Below are positions 45,901-54,209 of a stretch of DNA of 64,000 nucleotides, one piece after another. Within the stretch, counting starts at the first letter, position 1. Every line of letters starts with the position of its first letter. The stretch is from Treponema sp. Lineage in GTDB: Bacteria > Spirochaetota > Spirochaetia > Treponematales > Treponemataceae. The position numbers were made by a program, and so were the translations under genes. Location: positions 22,229 through 86,228 of the forward strand of contig JAKSTM010000006.1 in NCBI GenBank assembly GCA_024402565.1. The letters are read 5' to 3'. A model generated the notes under the pieces. The model did not search any database. It worked only from the letters and a program-made list of their open reading frames with translations, and was not told the DNA's origin.

Positions 45901-46115
45901 TTATTTCCAATTGTACGGACTGTATTTTTATTTTCGTCCAGAATAACCAGAGACCATGATGCTACATAACGTTTATCAGTAATATTAAGCGGTATTGAAA
46001 GTTCATCCTGTACACCGTCACTATTTGGAGAAATATATTTTGCTTTCTTTTCTGCAAACAATGGAAGTGTCAAAACATTAAGAACGATAAGTGCTGTTAA
46101 TAAAATCTTTTTCAT
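42972..46115 (-). CDS. Large exported protein with FlgD-Ig-like repeats and C-terminal OmpA domain
   Basis: A 1047-residue exported protein: signal peptide (about 1-21, ending LPLFAE), then about seven Ig-like repeats with the motif [FI]SPNGDG-x-x-D (ISPNSDGVQDELSIPL at about 30, FSPNGDKVQDVMTF, FSPDGDGNQDTIPV, ISPNGDGTLDTQLF, FSPDNDGVDDDLF) and LPDGVYSY/APDGIYYY-type FlgD-Ig cores. The C-terminal OmpA domain (about 920-1047; YKVTIVGHANRTTD, LSLERADAIKAYL, NRRVEFIL) should bind peptidoglycan. It probably spans the periplasm as a structural link. Start at 46115 follows the neighbour's TAG directly; an in-frame ATG at 46136 is alternative. Confidence 0.85.
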   Translation of the reverse strand: MKKILLTALIVLNVLTLPLFAEKKAKYISPNSDGVQDELSIPLNITDKRYVASWSLVILDENKNTVRTIGNKVALPSKVGFKSFFKQLVSIKQGIPVPETVTWNGALDSGETAPDGIYYYYFTATDDNGNEGRTKEYKVVVDTLAPEIDVVQPGDKIFGEGAKASFKIKQEGSSEDLWTGTFKSTDGKVVKTVKWENAEPAEFNWYGTDDEGAQLPDGVYSYEITATDRAGNKAPYTTIQNIIYSAEKPATNIFVEGSRYFSPGTESLVSSVTFNVTIPVPDAKSGNSLTDWDVTIYDDKGNAVRSFNKASDGEVPPTSIVFKGTDANGKKLPDGNYQAKVSATYKNGYVPAVISSPVVVIDTEKPDMNFVVSDKVFGSGNKRSVEIALAVTSKNGSPIPFWKGEIVNEAGKVVKSFDFGEFPPENISWAGITNDGALAAKGDYMLVVAAEDMAGNKGVNAPSAVFTFDTTEASLILAASDAAFSPNGDKVQDVMTFTPVSGQGADVTKYVFKVLNEKSEAVYQKSENKKLPVSITWNGKADDGILCPDGIYSAVLDIETANGSSSSASTGAFGLDTVAPSFMAETQWADFSPDGDGNQDTIPVKVLDCSAEKAWICEVRNSKKEIVKKYSWNGQIRDFDWDGTDESGNIATDGTYSMLFTARDDAGNSFSTEISKLVLDNRETKVYLITENEGISPNGDGTLDTQLFEIKTTLAENIIEWKFDVRKEDGSSVRSWSEKDQADLPATIRWDGLDSAGTVCEGTFTGTLSVAYKKGNRVSTVSSPFICTATAPQLRVQTAPEYFSPDNDGVDDDLFIKLTGTTMAKIKNWSFVINDPKGRPFWTTSGKSQITERMIWDGLSNVQKTANGKAEQVQSAMDYPYTFTVTDNLGMTSKYEGVIPVDVLVIRDGNVLKMAVPSIIFLSDSSEFQNAQKNLTEEQVAKNIVVLNRIADILKKFKDYKVTIVGHANRTTDNLEEETQDNLRVWGRALTPLSLERADAIKAYLVKKGVSASSISTDGKGGTEPVANPKDKDNNWKNRRVEFILQK

Positions 46116-46116
46116 A

Positions 46117-47157
46117 CTATTCATCCTCTTCATCAAACCAGATTTTAATTACTGGAGGAGTTTCATCTTTAAGACCAAGACGCATATCAACTTCTGTACC
46201 TACAACTGTTACATTTTCGTAAGCCTGTTTATAAGCACCACCAACAGTCATTTCACTTTCACTCCAGTCATGACTTGCCAGATAGTTATTTGTTGTATTG
46301 AACTTAAATGTGAACAGCAATCCAACTGAAGGAATATAATTTTTCACACCATTAATTGATTCTTTCAAATTAATTTTTTCTGCTACGCTGATTGTCAGCA
46401 TATCTTTAAGTGTAAACTGAAGTCCTGCATCTACAATAAGGTTCAGGAAGCATGGAGTCGAAAGGTCAAATGAAGCACCAAGTTTCATATTGTCATTTCC
46501 ATAAAGAATTCCAGCTGCTCCCATACGAATTGTACAGAATCCAGGATAACTGCTCAGGAAATCTTTTTCTTCATTTGAAGCATAATTTTTTCCCAGATTA
46601 TTAATGGAAACTCCGTAACGGAAATCTTTAATAAAGGAAAGACGAGGAATGTCATATACAAATCCAAGATTTGCAGAAAGTCCCCAGTCTCCCACTTTTC
46701 CCCAGGCTGCTCCAGCATTCAAACTCATACCAACATCAAGATGTTCTGTGATTTCTTTTGAAAGACCTGCTTTAAGAGTCATACTGTTTCCAATTTCCAT
46801 AGATGGAGAATTTGGAAATGCCCCGTAAAGTTCTCCAGAAAGAACTGCCCACTTGAAAGGAACCAGCATACCAATCTGGAACATAGATCCAAAATTTAGT
46901 GCTTCACCATTTGTAAATAATGCGGCGTAGCCTAAATTCAAACCAACACGCTGATTTTTTGCAGTAAGTGCTGGATTTACAGCAATAGAAGCAGGATTAA
47001 TGTAACGAATTCCTCCGCCTGCAACCGAAGAAGCGTAAGTCATTCCGGATGTACCTGAAAGTTCAAAAAGACTTTCACTACCTACAGCCGGAGAATAAGC
47101 ATAGACTGAAGCAACAGTCATAACAACTGCAACCACAGTAAAAATTTTCTTTGTCAT
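46117..47157 (-). CDS. UPF0164/FadL-like outer-membrane beta-barrel protein
   Basis: A 346-residue exported protein: signal peptide (about 1-20), RYINPASIAVNPAL near residue 50 (the NPA pattern of FadL/PorV-like barrels), and repeating amphipathic strands ending VGLLFTFKFN. This matches the UPF0164 family abundant in treponemes. AGGAG precedes the ATG. It ends two bases before the OmpA-type protein starts, so the two are translationally linked and probably act in the same envelope complex. Confidence 0.8.
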   Translation of the reverse strand: MTKKIFTVVAVVMTVASVYAYSPAVGSESLFELSGTSGMTYASSVAGGGIRYINPASIAVNPALTAKNQRVGLNLGYAALFTNGEALNFGSMFQIGMLVPFKWAVLSGELYGAFPNSPSMEIGNSMTLKAGLSKEITEHLDVGMSLNAGAAWGKVGDWGLSANLGFVYDIPRLSFIKDFRYGVSINNLGKNYASNEEKDFLSSYPGFCTIRMGAAGILYGNDNMKLGASFDLSTPCFLNLIVDAGLQFTLKDMLTISVAEKINLKESINGVKNYIPSVGLLFTFKFNTTNNYLASHDWSESEMTVGGAYKQAYENVTVVGTEVDMRLGLKDETPPVIKIWFDEEDE

Positions 47158-47292
47158 ATTAACTCCTAATTTAAGGTAATAACAATATATCTAAAAAGTA
47201 TATAAAATTTTGGAGAGAATGGAAATAAACTAATAACATAATTTTTTATTTCTGATTTTTAGTCTTTTTTTTCAATTTTTTTCCACATGTTA

Positions 47293-47321
47293 TTGACATT
47301 AATTTTTGTTTATTATATATT
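47293..47321 (+). promoter_or_regulatory. Consensus promoter of tRNA-Asp
   Basis: TTGACA (47293-47298), 17-base spacer, TATATT (47316-47321); start near 47328, six bases before the tRNA. Confidence 0.9.
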
Positions 47322-47333
47322 ATCAAACATCAC

Positions 47334-47407
47334 GCGGGTGTAGCGAAGCTGGTTATCGCGCTGGCCTGTCACGCCGGAGATCAGGGGTTCGAGCCCCCTC
47401 ACTCGCG
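47334..47407 (+). tRNA. tRNA-Asp, anticodon GTC
   Basis: Acceptor GCGGGTG/CACTCGC, anticodon arm CTGGC-CTGTCAC-GCCGG (GTC), T-loop TTCGAGC, discriminator G as usual for tRNA-Asp. Confidence 0.95.
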
Positions 47408-47409
47408 CT

Positions 47410-47453
47410 AAGCCTTCCTTTTAAGTAAATCTAAAGGGAAGGCCTTTTTTTTG
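47410..47453 (+). terminator. tRNA-Asp terminator
   Basis: AGCCTTCCTTT ... AAAGGGAAGGC followed by eight T. Confidence 0.9.
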
Positions 47454-47540
47454 TATTATATTGTATTGTAAACTGTACGATACTATACGACACGATACAA
47501 AACAATGCACAATATATCTCTGAGCGACAAACTCATAATA

Positions 47541-47613
47541 CGGGTAATAGCGCAGCTGGTAGCGCACAACGTTCGGGACGTTGGGGTCGCTGGTTCGAAT
47601 CCAGTTTACCCGA
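47541..47613 (+). tRNA. tRNA-Pro, anticodon CGG
   Basis: Acceptor CGGGTAA/TTACCCG, anticodon arm CAACG-TTCGGGA-CGTTG (CGG), T-loop TTCGAAT, discriminator A. Confidence 0.94.
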
Positions 47614-47619
47614 AAAAGT

Positions 47620-47652
47620 AAAAAGCACTTGCATTATGCAGGTGCTTTTTTT
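47620..47652 (+). terminator. tRNA-Pro terminator, overlapping the rqcH promoter
   Basis: AAGCACTTGCA-TTA-TGCAGGTGCTT then a T-run. The downstream promoter's -35 lies within this stem. Confidence 0.88.
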
Positions 47653-47657
47653 ATGCT
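47629..47657 (+). promoter_or_regulatory. rqcH promoter
   Basis: TTGCAT (47629-47634), 17-base spacer, TATGCT (47652-47657), then six bases to the rqcH ATG. Its -35 and spacer are the tRNA-Pro terminator hairpin. Confidence 0.6.
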
Positions 47658-47663
47658 TAAAAC

Positions 47664-49082
47664 ATGTCTTTGAATTGTAATGAAATCAACCTTATTCTCC
47701 AGGAATTAAACCTTAAAGGAAGCTTTATCCAGGATATTATCCAGCCGGGCTACGATTCTCTGGCTTTATATACATATAAAGAAGGCGGCGCAAAAACCGT
47801 TTTCATCTGTACGGCTCATGATGCCTGTCGCATCTGCGAGGTCCGCCGTAAAATCACAAAGAACGAAAAACCGCTCCGCTTTATGGAGTTTCTCCGTTCA
47901 AGAATTAAAGGCTGCCGCATTAATTCTGCCGAGCAGATTGGTCTTGAACGCGTTGTCAAAATGGAAATCTCCAATGCAGATGAAGAGTTTATTCTATATA
48001 TAAGGCTCTGGAACAATGCCGCAAACGTAATTCTCTGCGACAAAAACCATGTGATACTGGATTCCATGTACCGCCGCCCAAACAAAGACGAAATGACAGG
48101 CGAAGTTTTCCCGGAACCTGCTCCTGACATGAGCAAATTTGACGTAAAAGACAAATGGCCGGTTCGCGACTATCCGTCTGATGAACAGACTTTCAATCAA
48201 TTCATTGATTCTTTCTATTCTGAACACGGTGCTGCCCTTTCCCGTGAAGCACTTCTTGAAAAAGCTGAAAAATGGTTCAATACCAATCTTTCAAAACGTG
48301 AAGCCGCTTTAGCAAACCTTGAAAACAAACTTGCGTCTTTCAAAAACGCAGACCAGATGAAGCACACAGGCGACCTTATCCTTGCCTACGGCCACTTAAT
48401 AGACGGCTCTTCACGCCATCTGGAATGTGAAGATTACGAAACCGGAAAAACCGTCAGCATCATGATTGATCCGAAACTTTCGGCACATGAAAATGCTGAA
48501 AAATACTATACCCAGTACAAAAAAGCCGTAAGCGGTTCAGAACAACTGGAACATGACATTGAAATTTCAAAACGCCAGATAGAAAAACTTAAGAGCCAGT
48601 ACGAAGCAATGCAGAAGGAACAGAATCCTGTAAAAATTGAACAGATGCTCCGCCACGACTCAAAACCTGTACAACAACAGAAGAAATCACATCCTGGGCT
48701 GGACTACACTGTAAACGGATGGTACATACTGGTTGGCCGCGATGCAAACGAAAACGACGAGCTTTTACGACGTCATGTTCGCGGCGAAGACATGTGGCTT
48801 CACGTGCGCGATTTCCCTGGCGGATACGTTTTCATCAAGCACAAGAAAGACAAGACAATCCCGCTGGACATTCTCCTGGATGCGGCAAACCTTGCAGTTT
48901 ACTATTCAAAAGCCCGCAATACGGGAAAAACAGATCTGTATTATACAAAAGTTAAATATTTGCGCCGTGCAAAGAACGGCCCTAAAGGACTTGTTCTTCC
49001 GACACAGGAAAAGAACCTCTGCATCACCCCGGACAAGGAACGTCTTTCCCGTCTGGACATGCTGCAGAATACCAGCGATTAG
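47664..49082 (+). CDS. rqcH: NFACT-family ribosome quality-control protein (RqcH-like)
   Basis: A 472-residue NFACT protein (Rqc2/RqcH, formerly FbpA-like). N-terminal NFACT-N (about 5-180; SLALYTYKEGGAKTVFIC), central coiled coil (about 190-335), and NFACT-R (about 345-460; VRGEDMWLHVRDFPGGYVFIKH, AANLAVYYSKARNTGKTDLYYT). Bacterial RqcH adds alanine tails to stalled nascent chains on 50S subunits, marking them for proteolysis. No ribosome site; a -10-like hexamer six bases before the ATG suggests a leaderless message. The stop overlaps the convergent hydrolase stop by four bases. Confidence 0.9.
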   Translation: MSLNCNEINLILQELNLKGSFIQDIIQPGYDSLALYTYKEGGAKTVFICTAHDACRICEVRRKITKNEKPLRFMEFLRSRIKGCRINSAEQIGLERVVKMEISNADEEFILYIRLWNNAANVILCDKNHVILDSMYRRPNKDEMTGEVFPEPAPDMSKFDVKDKWPVRDYPSDEQTFNQFIDSFYSEHGAALSREALLEKAEKWFNTNLSKREAALANLENKLASFKNADQMKHTGDLILAYGHLIDGSSRHLECEDYETGKTVSIMIDPKLSAHENAEKYYTQYKKAVSGSEQLEHDIEISKRQIEKLKSQYEAMQKEQNPVKIEQMLRHDSKPVQQQKKSHPGLDYTVNGWYILVGRDANENDELLRRHVRGEDMWLHVRDFPGGYVFIKHKKDKTIPLDILLDAANLAVYYSKARNTGKTDLYYTKVKYLRRAKNGPKGLVLPTQEKNLCITPDKERLSRLDMLQNTSD

Positions 49083-49681
49083 TGTCCCGGATACAGGTCG
49101 GCGTTAAATGGAACTTCGCGACGGAGTCGTTCCAGACTTTCAGCCATCTGACTTTCGCTTCCGGTTGGAAGATCTGTGCGCCCGTAACCGTTGAAAAACA
49201 AAGTATCACCGGAAATCAGTTTTTTTTCACTTTCATTATAAAGGCAGAGACAGCCCGAAGTGTGTCCCGGAGTAATCATTACTTTCCAGTCGTAAAAATC
49301 ATCTCCTTCATGAAGGAGCGTATCAGGCTTTGGCTGATTCATTAAAGTTTCGGCAAGATCTTCCAGACCCATTCCACGAAGGCAGGTTTTATTTACCACG
49401 CCATAGCCGATTTCGGGCGCATCAATTGACGAGGCTGCGATTTTTGCGTTCGGGAACTTCTGTTTCAGCGGGAGGATTCCTGAAATGTGGTCAAAATGAC
49501 AGTGAGTCAGGAGAATTGCGACACATTCCAGGTGATTTTTTTCAAGGTAAAGGGTGATTTTATTTTCATCACCCGAAAAAGCACAGGCGGCAGGATCCAC
49601 TACAAAAACCTTGTTTTCTTCAACAGGAACAATGTATGTATTAACCCTGAAGACGCCTGTCTGTATACACTTTATTTCCAT
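49079..49681 (-). CDS. Metallo-beta-lactamase-fold hydrolase (glyoxalase II-like)
   Basis: A 200-residue MBL hydrolase with the metal motif LLTHCHFDHISG (about residues 57-68), TPGHTSGCLCLY and SGDTLFFNGYGRTDLPTG. It resembles single-domain glyoxalase II/YcbL-type thioester hydrolases; the substrate is not evident. It starts 11 bases after the RNA-binding protein stops, so co-transcription is likely. Confidence 0.9.
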   Translation of the reverse strand: MEIKCIQTGVFRVNTYIVPVEENKVFVVDPAACAFSGDENKITLYLEKNHLECVAILLTHCHFDHISGILPLKQKFPNAKIAASSIDAPEIGYGVVNKTCLRGMGLEDLAETLMNQPKPDTLLHEGDDFYDWKVMITPGHTSGCLCLYNESEKKLISGDTLFFNGYGRTDLPTGSESQMAESLERLRREVPFNADLYPGH

Positions 49682-49692
49682 TCAATTTTCTG

Positions 49693-50469
49693 TTAGTTAC
49701 CGAATGGTTCGTTTGTAGTTGCTTTTTCAGCAGCGGCATAAGCGGCAGCATCTTCTGCACTCATAGCTTCTTCTTCTGACTGAGCTTCAACTGCATCATC
49801 AACAACTTCACCCTTCTGGCGTGAAAGATTTACTGTTAATTTACGACCACGATATTCATAATCATTTAATGCTGAAATTGCTTTTTCAGTATCTTCTGTA
49901 AAAAGCTGCACGAATGAGTAATTTGCCAGTATCTTTATATTACCAATGCGTTCACGATCCAGTCCGCCAACATTAATAAGAAGGCTTACCAAATCACGTG
50001 GGAATACACGACGGTTACGACCAATGCTGATAAAAATAGTTGTAGCCTGTTCTTCAGGAATTTCAACACGAGGATGTGGCTGGCGTTCTTCTGAAGGTGT
50101 TACTGTTGCAGAGGGAGCTACTTCAGTTGTTTTTTCAACACGGACTGAACCGTCACGTGTTTCAGATTTTTGAACAGGATTTTTTTCATTGCGATCATTT
50201 TTATTCGATTTTTTGTTTCTATCGCCTTTATCAAATTTCTCGTTTCTGTCCATACGGCCAGGACGATATGAATGGTCATGTTTAAGAGCTTCACGAAGCA
50301 GATATGCTGCTGCATATTTTCTTAAAGATAAAGGAACGTTTTTTTTGAAAAGTTTTGCAAGGTCAGCCAGTGAATCAACATCTACATCTGACTTAACATT
50401 GTTAACTACGTTCTCTAAAAAAGCTGCTGTCTGATCTTCGTTTACTTCGAAATTTCTTTTGTTGTACAT
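49693..50469 (-). CDS. DbpA-type RNA-binding domain protein without helicase
   Basis: A 258-residue protein with a C-terminal DbpA RNA-binding domain (about 142-215; FISIGRNRRVFPRDLVSLL, YSFVQLF, YRGRKLTVNLS), normally found at the end of DEAD-box helicases. The helicase core is absent. The middle (about 70-110) is a basic, low-complexity Lys/Asn/Asp-Arg stretch. The N-terminal 65 residues are helical. An AGAGG site precedes the ATG. It may bind rRNA; function unknown. Confidence 0.75.
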   Translation of the reverse strand: MYNKRNFEVNEDQTAAFLENVVNNVKSDVDVDSLADLAKLFKKNVPLSLRKYAAAYLLREALKHDHSYRPGRMDRNEKFDKGDRNKKSNKNDRNEKNPVQKSETRDGSVRVEKTTEVAPSATVTPSEERQPHPRVEIPEEQATTIFISIGRNRRVFPRDLVSLLINVGGLDRERIGNIKILANYSFVQLFTEDTEKAISALNDYEYRGRKLTVNLSRQKGEVVDDAVEAQSEEEAMSAEDAAAYAAAEKATTNEPFGN

Positions 50470-50540
50470 AAAAAAAATACCTCTTACCGTTTCTTTTTAG
50501 TGCTTAAAAAATGAAGCCTAAAAAATAAAGTTTAAAAAAA

Positions 50541-51440
50541 TTAAATTTTTAATAAAAATCCGAAATCAATCTGAACAAAACCTGTTCTGACGAGCAAAGG
50601 TTTTATAGTTTCGGGAATAATAATGTTTGGCATTACAAGCCATTTTTCTTCGCCAGATTTTAAGGATGAAACACACATAGAAACCAATTCTGTTCCAATT
50701 CCCAATCCGCGAAAACGCTCGGAAACAAAAAAATTTGTTACTAAAATGACATTTTTCCGATCGTCACAAACGGGTTTAACTAAAATGCAGCCGGCGAAAT
50801 CATCAGATAAAGAATGACAGATAAAACCGCTCTGACCATCGTTATTATCTTCTTCAAAACGATTCTGCCACATTTTCTGAAAAGCTGAACTCACTTCAAC
50901 CGGTAAAGCACAGTTACTTCCGTCTAAAATTGCGAATAAATTCTGTCTGACTTCATGATAAAAATCTGGACTATATTTTTCAAACGTAAAATCGTCGTGA
51001 ATCAAATTTTCATCTGATTCCGGTATCTGATCCAGTTTTTCAAGTCCCCAGACTTCTCGCAAAGAATTGTACCATTCTGTAATAAATTCAAGCAGCTTCT
51101 GGTTTTTATATTTATGCCAGAGTTTATCTGCTTCCGGGTACGATTTTAAAACATTTCTAAAATTCCTGAACACCCCTCTTCCAGAATGAAGAACTTCCAT
51201 AAGTTCATCATGCACCAATGGAGAACGGATTCCTTCTGCAAAATCTTGTCGCAGCCGAAATCCGTTTTCTGAGGTCCATTCTGGTATACTGTAATATTTT
51301 TCTTCATCAATTATTTGATTTTCCCGGGAGTCCGCTTCAACCAGCTCATTTCTCGCTGCATCAACAACAAATGTTGTATCCTGATTTTCCAGGGCATTGA
51401 GCAGAGCTGATTTCAAACTGTCGGAAAGTTCAAATGTCAT
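50541..51440 (-). CDS. UPF0158-like / GNAT acetyltransferase fusion
   Basis: A 299-residue protein. The N-terminal half (about 1-140) resembles UPF0158 (YSIPEWTSENGFRLRQDFAEG, RGVFRNFRNVLKSYPE). The C-terminal half (about 165-299) is a GNAT fold with the acetyl-CoA motif RFRGLGIGTELV. The linkage suggests a protein- or RNA-modifying role, but no substrate can be named. Follows clpP by 18 bases on the same strand. Confidence 0.75.
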   Translation of the reverse strand: MTFELSDSLKSALLNALENQDTTFVVDAARNELVEADSRENQIIDEEKYYSIPEWTSENGFRLRQDFAEGIRSPLVHDELMEVLHSGRGVFRNFRNVLKSYPEADKLWHKYKNQKLLEFITEWYNSLREVWGLEKLDQIPESDENLIHDDFTFEKYSPDFYHEVRQNLFAILDGSNCALPVEVSSAFQKMWQNRFEEDNNDGQSGFICHSLSDDFAGCILVKPVCDDRKNVILVTNFFVSERFRGLGIGTELVSMCVSSLKSGEEKWLVMPNIIIPETIKPLLVRTGFVQIDFGFLLKI

Positions 51441-51458
51441 GATGATTCACACAAAGTT

Positions 51459-52064
51459 TTATTTTGGTAAATCTGTGCGTTTTGCAACAACTTTACTGAT
51501 AAGACCATATTTCACTGATTCATCTGCATCGAGCCAGTAGTCACGATCTGTATCTTTAGCAACCTGTTCAAGAGGTGTACCAGTTTCATCCGCAATGATT
51601 TTGTTCAGTTTTGCGCGTGTTTTTTCCAGTTCTTTTGCATGGATTTCAATATCTGTTGCAACACCGCGCATTCCGCTCATTGGCTGGTGAATAAGGTAAC
51701 GGCTGTTTGGAAGTCCTACACGCATTTCTTTTGGAACAGCAAGGAGAACCAGAGTTGCGGCAGAGGCGATAAGGCCCATTCCTACCAAAACTACAGGGCA
51801 GCTGATGAAACGGATTGTATCAAAAATAGCAAATCCTGCATCTACGTCGCCGCCAGGTGAGTCGATATACATGTAAATTGGTTTTTCAGCATCATCTGCT
51901 TCAAGTACCAGAAGCTGGCTTACAATTTTTTCTGCCAGCTCCTTGTTAATTTCACCAGAAAGGATAATCTGGCGAGTTTTCATGAATTTCTCAGTAATGG
52001 AATCAGGCATTTTTGGAGCCTGTTCTTTCTTTTCTTCATCTTCGTCAAAGTAAATATTATTCAT
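51459..52064 (-). CDS. clpP: ATP-dependent Clp protease proteolytic subunit
   Basis: A 201-residue ClpP with Ser101 (GLIASAATL), His126 (YLIHQP) and the Asp in DTDRD (171-175). The oxyanion segment is GGDVDAGFAIFDTI. GLIASAAT replaces the common GMAAS and resembles ClpP2-type paralogues, so a second ClpP may exist. I start at 52064 (MNNIYFDEDE), since TATATT (complement of 52071-52076) lies exactly six bases before it; the longer frame to 52124 would include this promoter. Works with ClpX or ClpA. Confidence 0.92.
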   Translation of the reverse strand: MNNIYFDEDEEKKEQAPKMPDSITEKFMKTRQIILSGEINKELAEKIVSQLLVLEADDAEKPIYMYIDSPGGDVDAGFAIFDTIRFISCPVVLVGMGLIASAATLVLLAVPKEMRVGLPNSRYLIHQPMSGMRGVATDIEIHAKELEKTRAKLNKIIADETGTPLEQVAKDTDRDYWLDADESVKYGLISKVVAKRTDLPK

Positions 52065-52113
52065 ATTTCTAATATACCAAAAATTTCCCAAATGTTCTAT
52101 TTTGTCTGCAATT

Positions 52114-54063
52114 TTACTCTGCAAATTCAGCCCATTTTTCTTCCCATTCAGAAATCTGTGCCGTTATTTCATCGATTTTTGCCTGAACTGCCTTTGCTTT
52201 TTCACCATTAGAATAAACTTCAGGATTTGCCATCTGATTTTCGTATTCAGCTTTCTTTTCTTCAAGCTCTGCTATTTTATTTTCACATTCTGCCAGAGCT
52301 TTTTCTTTTTTTCGCTTTGCCGCTTCAAGTTTTTTCTGTTCTTCCCAAGATAATTGAGAATTGGCAGTTGACAATTGAGAATTATTGACGATTTCAGATT
52401 TACCAGGATTTTTCCCTGCTGTAGAAACCTTATTGTCCATTATCAATTGTCCATTTTCAATTTTTTCAATCTGTTCCAGGTAATAGCCGTAATCTCCAGG
52501 GAAATATTTGTATTCCCCGTGCTTCAATTCCAGAACCTTTGTTGCAGCCCCTTCGATAAACCCGCGGTCATGGGAAACGAAAATTACAGTTCCGCCAAAG
52601 TCCATCATTGCCTGAAGAAGCACATCTTTCGAATGCATATCAAGATGGTTGGTCGGTTCGTCCAAAATAAGGAGGTTGATTGGTTTAAGCAGAAGAAGCA
52701 GAAGAGCAACTCGGCTTTTTTCACCGCCGGAAAGTACGTCCAGAGACTTATAAACATCGTCGCCCCGGAAAAGGAATGCGCCAAGCATGTCGCGGAGCTT
52801 TGGAATAAGTTCAAGCGGAGCTTCGCTTTCAAGGTAATCCAGAATAGTCATGCTGCCTTTAATTTTTTCAGCGTTATCCTGACTGAAGTACCCCATCTGA
52901 ACGCCGGCACCTGGAACAATTTCGCCTGTAAAGTTTTTGTCTTCCCCGGCAATAATTCTGAGCAAAGTTGATTTACCGGCACCGTTTCGTCCTGCAACAA
53001 CAAGACGTTCGCCGTTTTCAAGTGTCAAATCCAGATTATCAAGGATTTTTTCAGAGCCGTCATAGCTTTTTGTAATGCCGTTCAGGCGAAGGACAAGGCG
53101 TCCTGCATGTGGAGCGGCAGGAAACTTAAAGTGGATTTTCTTCAAAGATTCAGGAATCTCAATCTTATGCTCCATAATTTTATCCAGCATTTTGATTCGT
53201 TCCTGAGCTGCCACGGCTTTGGTTGCCTTATAACGGAAACGGTCGATGAATTCCTGAAGATGCGCAATTTCTTCCTGCTGCTTTTCGTATTCATGCATCA
53301 GGGTAACCAGTTCCTGTTCGCGCACCTTTTCGTAATGAGTAAAGTTCCCTGAGTACTGCTTAAGTTCGCCGTTGAAAAGTTCATAAACTTCATTGATTGT
53401 TACATCAAGGAAATAACGGTCATGGGAAACTAAAAGAAAGCCGCCCTGGAAATCTTTCAAAAAGCCTTCAAGCCAGTTTCGGGCTTCCAGGTCCAGATAG
53501 TTTGTAGGTTCGTCCAATAAAAGGATGTCAGGATTCTGCATCAAAGCTTTTGCAAGGGCAATACGCATCTGCCAACCGCCGGAAAATTCTTCTGTGTTAC
53601 GCCCAAAGTCTTCACGACTAAAACCAAGACCAATAAGTACACTTTCTGCCGTTGCTTCGCGGCGGTGCCAGCCCGAGTCGTCCAGCGCCTGAATAAGGCG
53701 GCTCTGTTCTTCAATAATAGCATCTGTGGCATTTGTCTTTAAACGTTCACCAAGCTCATCAATCTTTTCCTGCATTTCATAGCCGAACTGAAAAGCTTTG
53801 TCTGCCTCTTCTTTAAGAGTGCAGCCTCTGTGAGTAAGTCCTGACTGTGGAAGATATGCTATGCGGGCATCTTTCTGAGCCACACGGTTTCCCGAATCCG
53901 GCTGCATAAGTCCCGCCATTACTTTGATAAGTGTTGATTTTCCGGTTCCGTTTGCACCGGTTAAGGCAGCTTTTGTTCCTGCCTGAAGGTTTACTGAAAC
54001 TTCTTTAAGAATGTCGCGGTCACCGAAAGCCAGCGACACTTTTGAAAACTGTACAAATGCCAT
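52114..54063 (-). CDS. ABC-F family ATPase (ribosome-associated)
   Basis: A 649-residue twin-ATPase protein: Walker A GANGTGKST and GRNGAGKST, signatures FSGGW and LSGGE, and Walker B LLLDEPTNYLDLEARNWLE and LILDEPTNHLDMHSKDVL. An ABC-F linker lies between, and the C-terminal coiled coil (about 575-649) has a variable, repeat-like hinge. No membrane segments, so it acts on ribosomes (Uup/YdiF-like). TATAAT (complement of 54072-54077) lies eight bases before the ATG. Confidence 0.92.
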   Translation of the reverse strand: MAFVQFSKVSLAFGDRDILKEVSVNLQAGTKAALTGANGTGKSTLIKVMAGLMQPDSGNRVAQKDARIAYLPQSGLTHRGCTLKEEADKAFQFGYEMQEKIDELGERLKTNATDAIIEEQSRLIQALDDSGWHRREATAESVLIGLGFSREDFGRNTEEFSGGWQMRIALAKALMQNPDILLLDEPTNYLDLEARNWLEGFLKDFQGGFLLVSHDRYFLDVTINEVYELFNGELKQYSGNFTHYEKVREQELVTLMHEYEKQQEEIAHLQEFIDRFRYKATKAVAAQERIKMLDKIMEHKIEIPESLKKIHFKFPAAPHAGRLVLRLNGITKSYDGSEKILDNLDLTLENGERLVVAGRNGAGKSTLLRIIAGEDKNFTGEIVPGAGVQMGYFSQDNAEKIKGSMTILDYLESEAPLELIPKLRDMLGAFLFRGDDVYKSLDVLSGGEKSRVALLLLLLKPINLLILDEPTNHLDMHSKDVLLQAMMDFGGTVIFVSHDRGFIEGAATKVLELKHGEYKYFPGDYGYYLEQIEKIENGQLIMDNKVSTAGKNPGKSEIVNNSQLSTANSQLSWEEQKKLEAAKRKKEKALAECENKIAELEEKKAEYENQMANPEVYSNGEKAKAVQAKIDEITAQISEWEEKWAEFAE

Positions 54064-54209
54064 AGATGTTCATTATATCAGAAATTTAATATTATTTTTA
54101 GCCACAAAGAACATAAAGAACACAAAGGTAATAAAAAAAGACCGCTTATACAGAAACATTTCCGTACAGCGGTCTTTTCACTTACAAAAAACTAATTGTC
54201 AATTATCAA

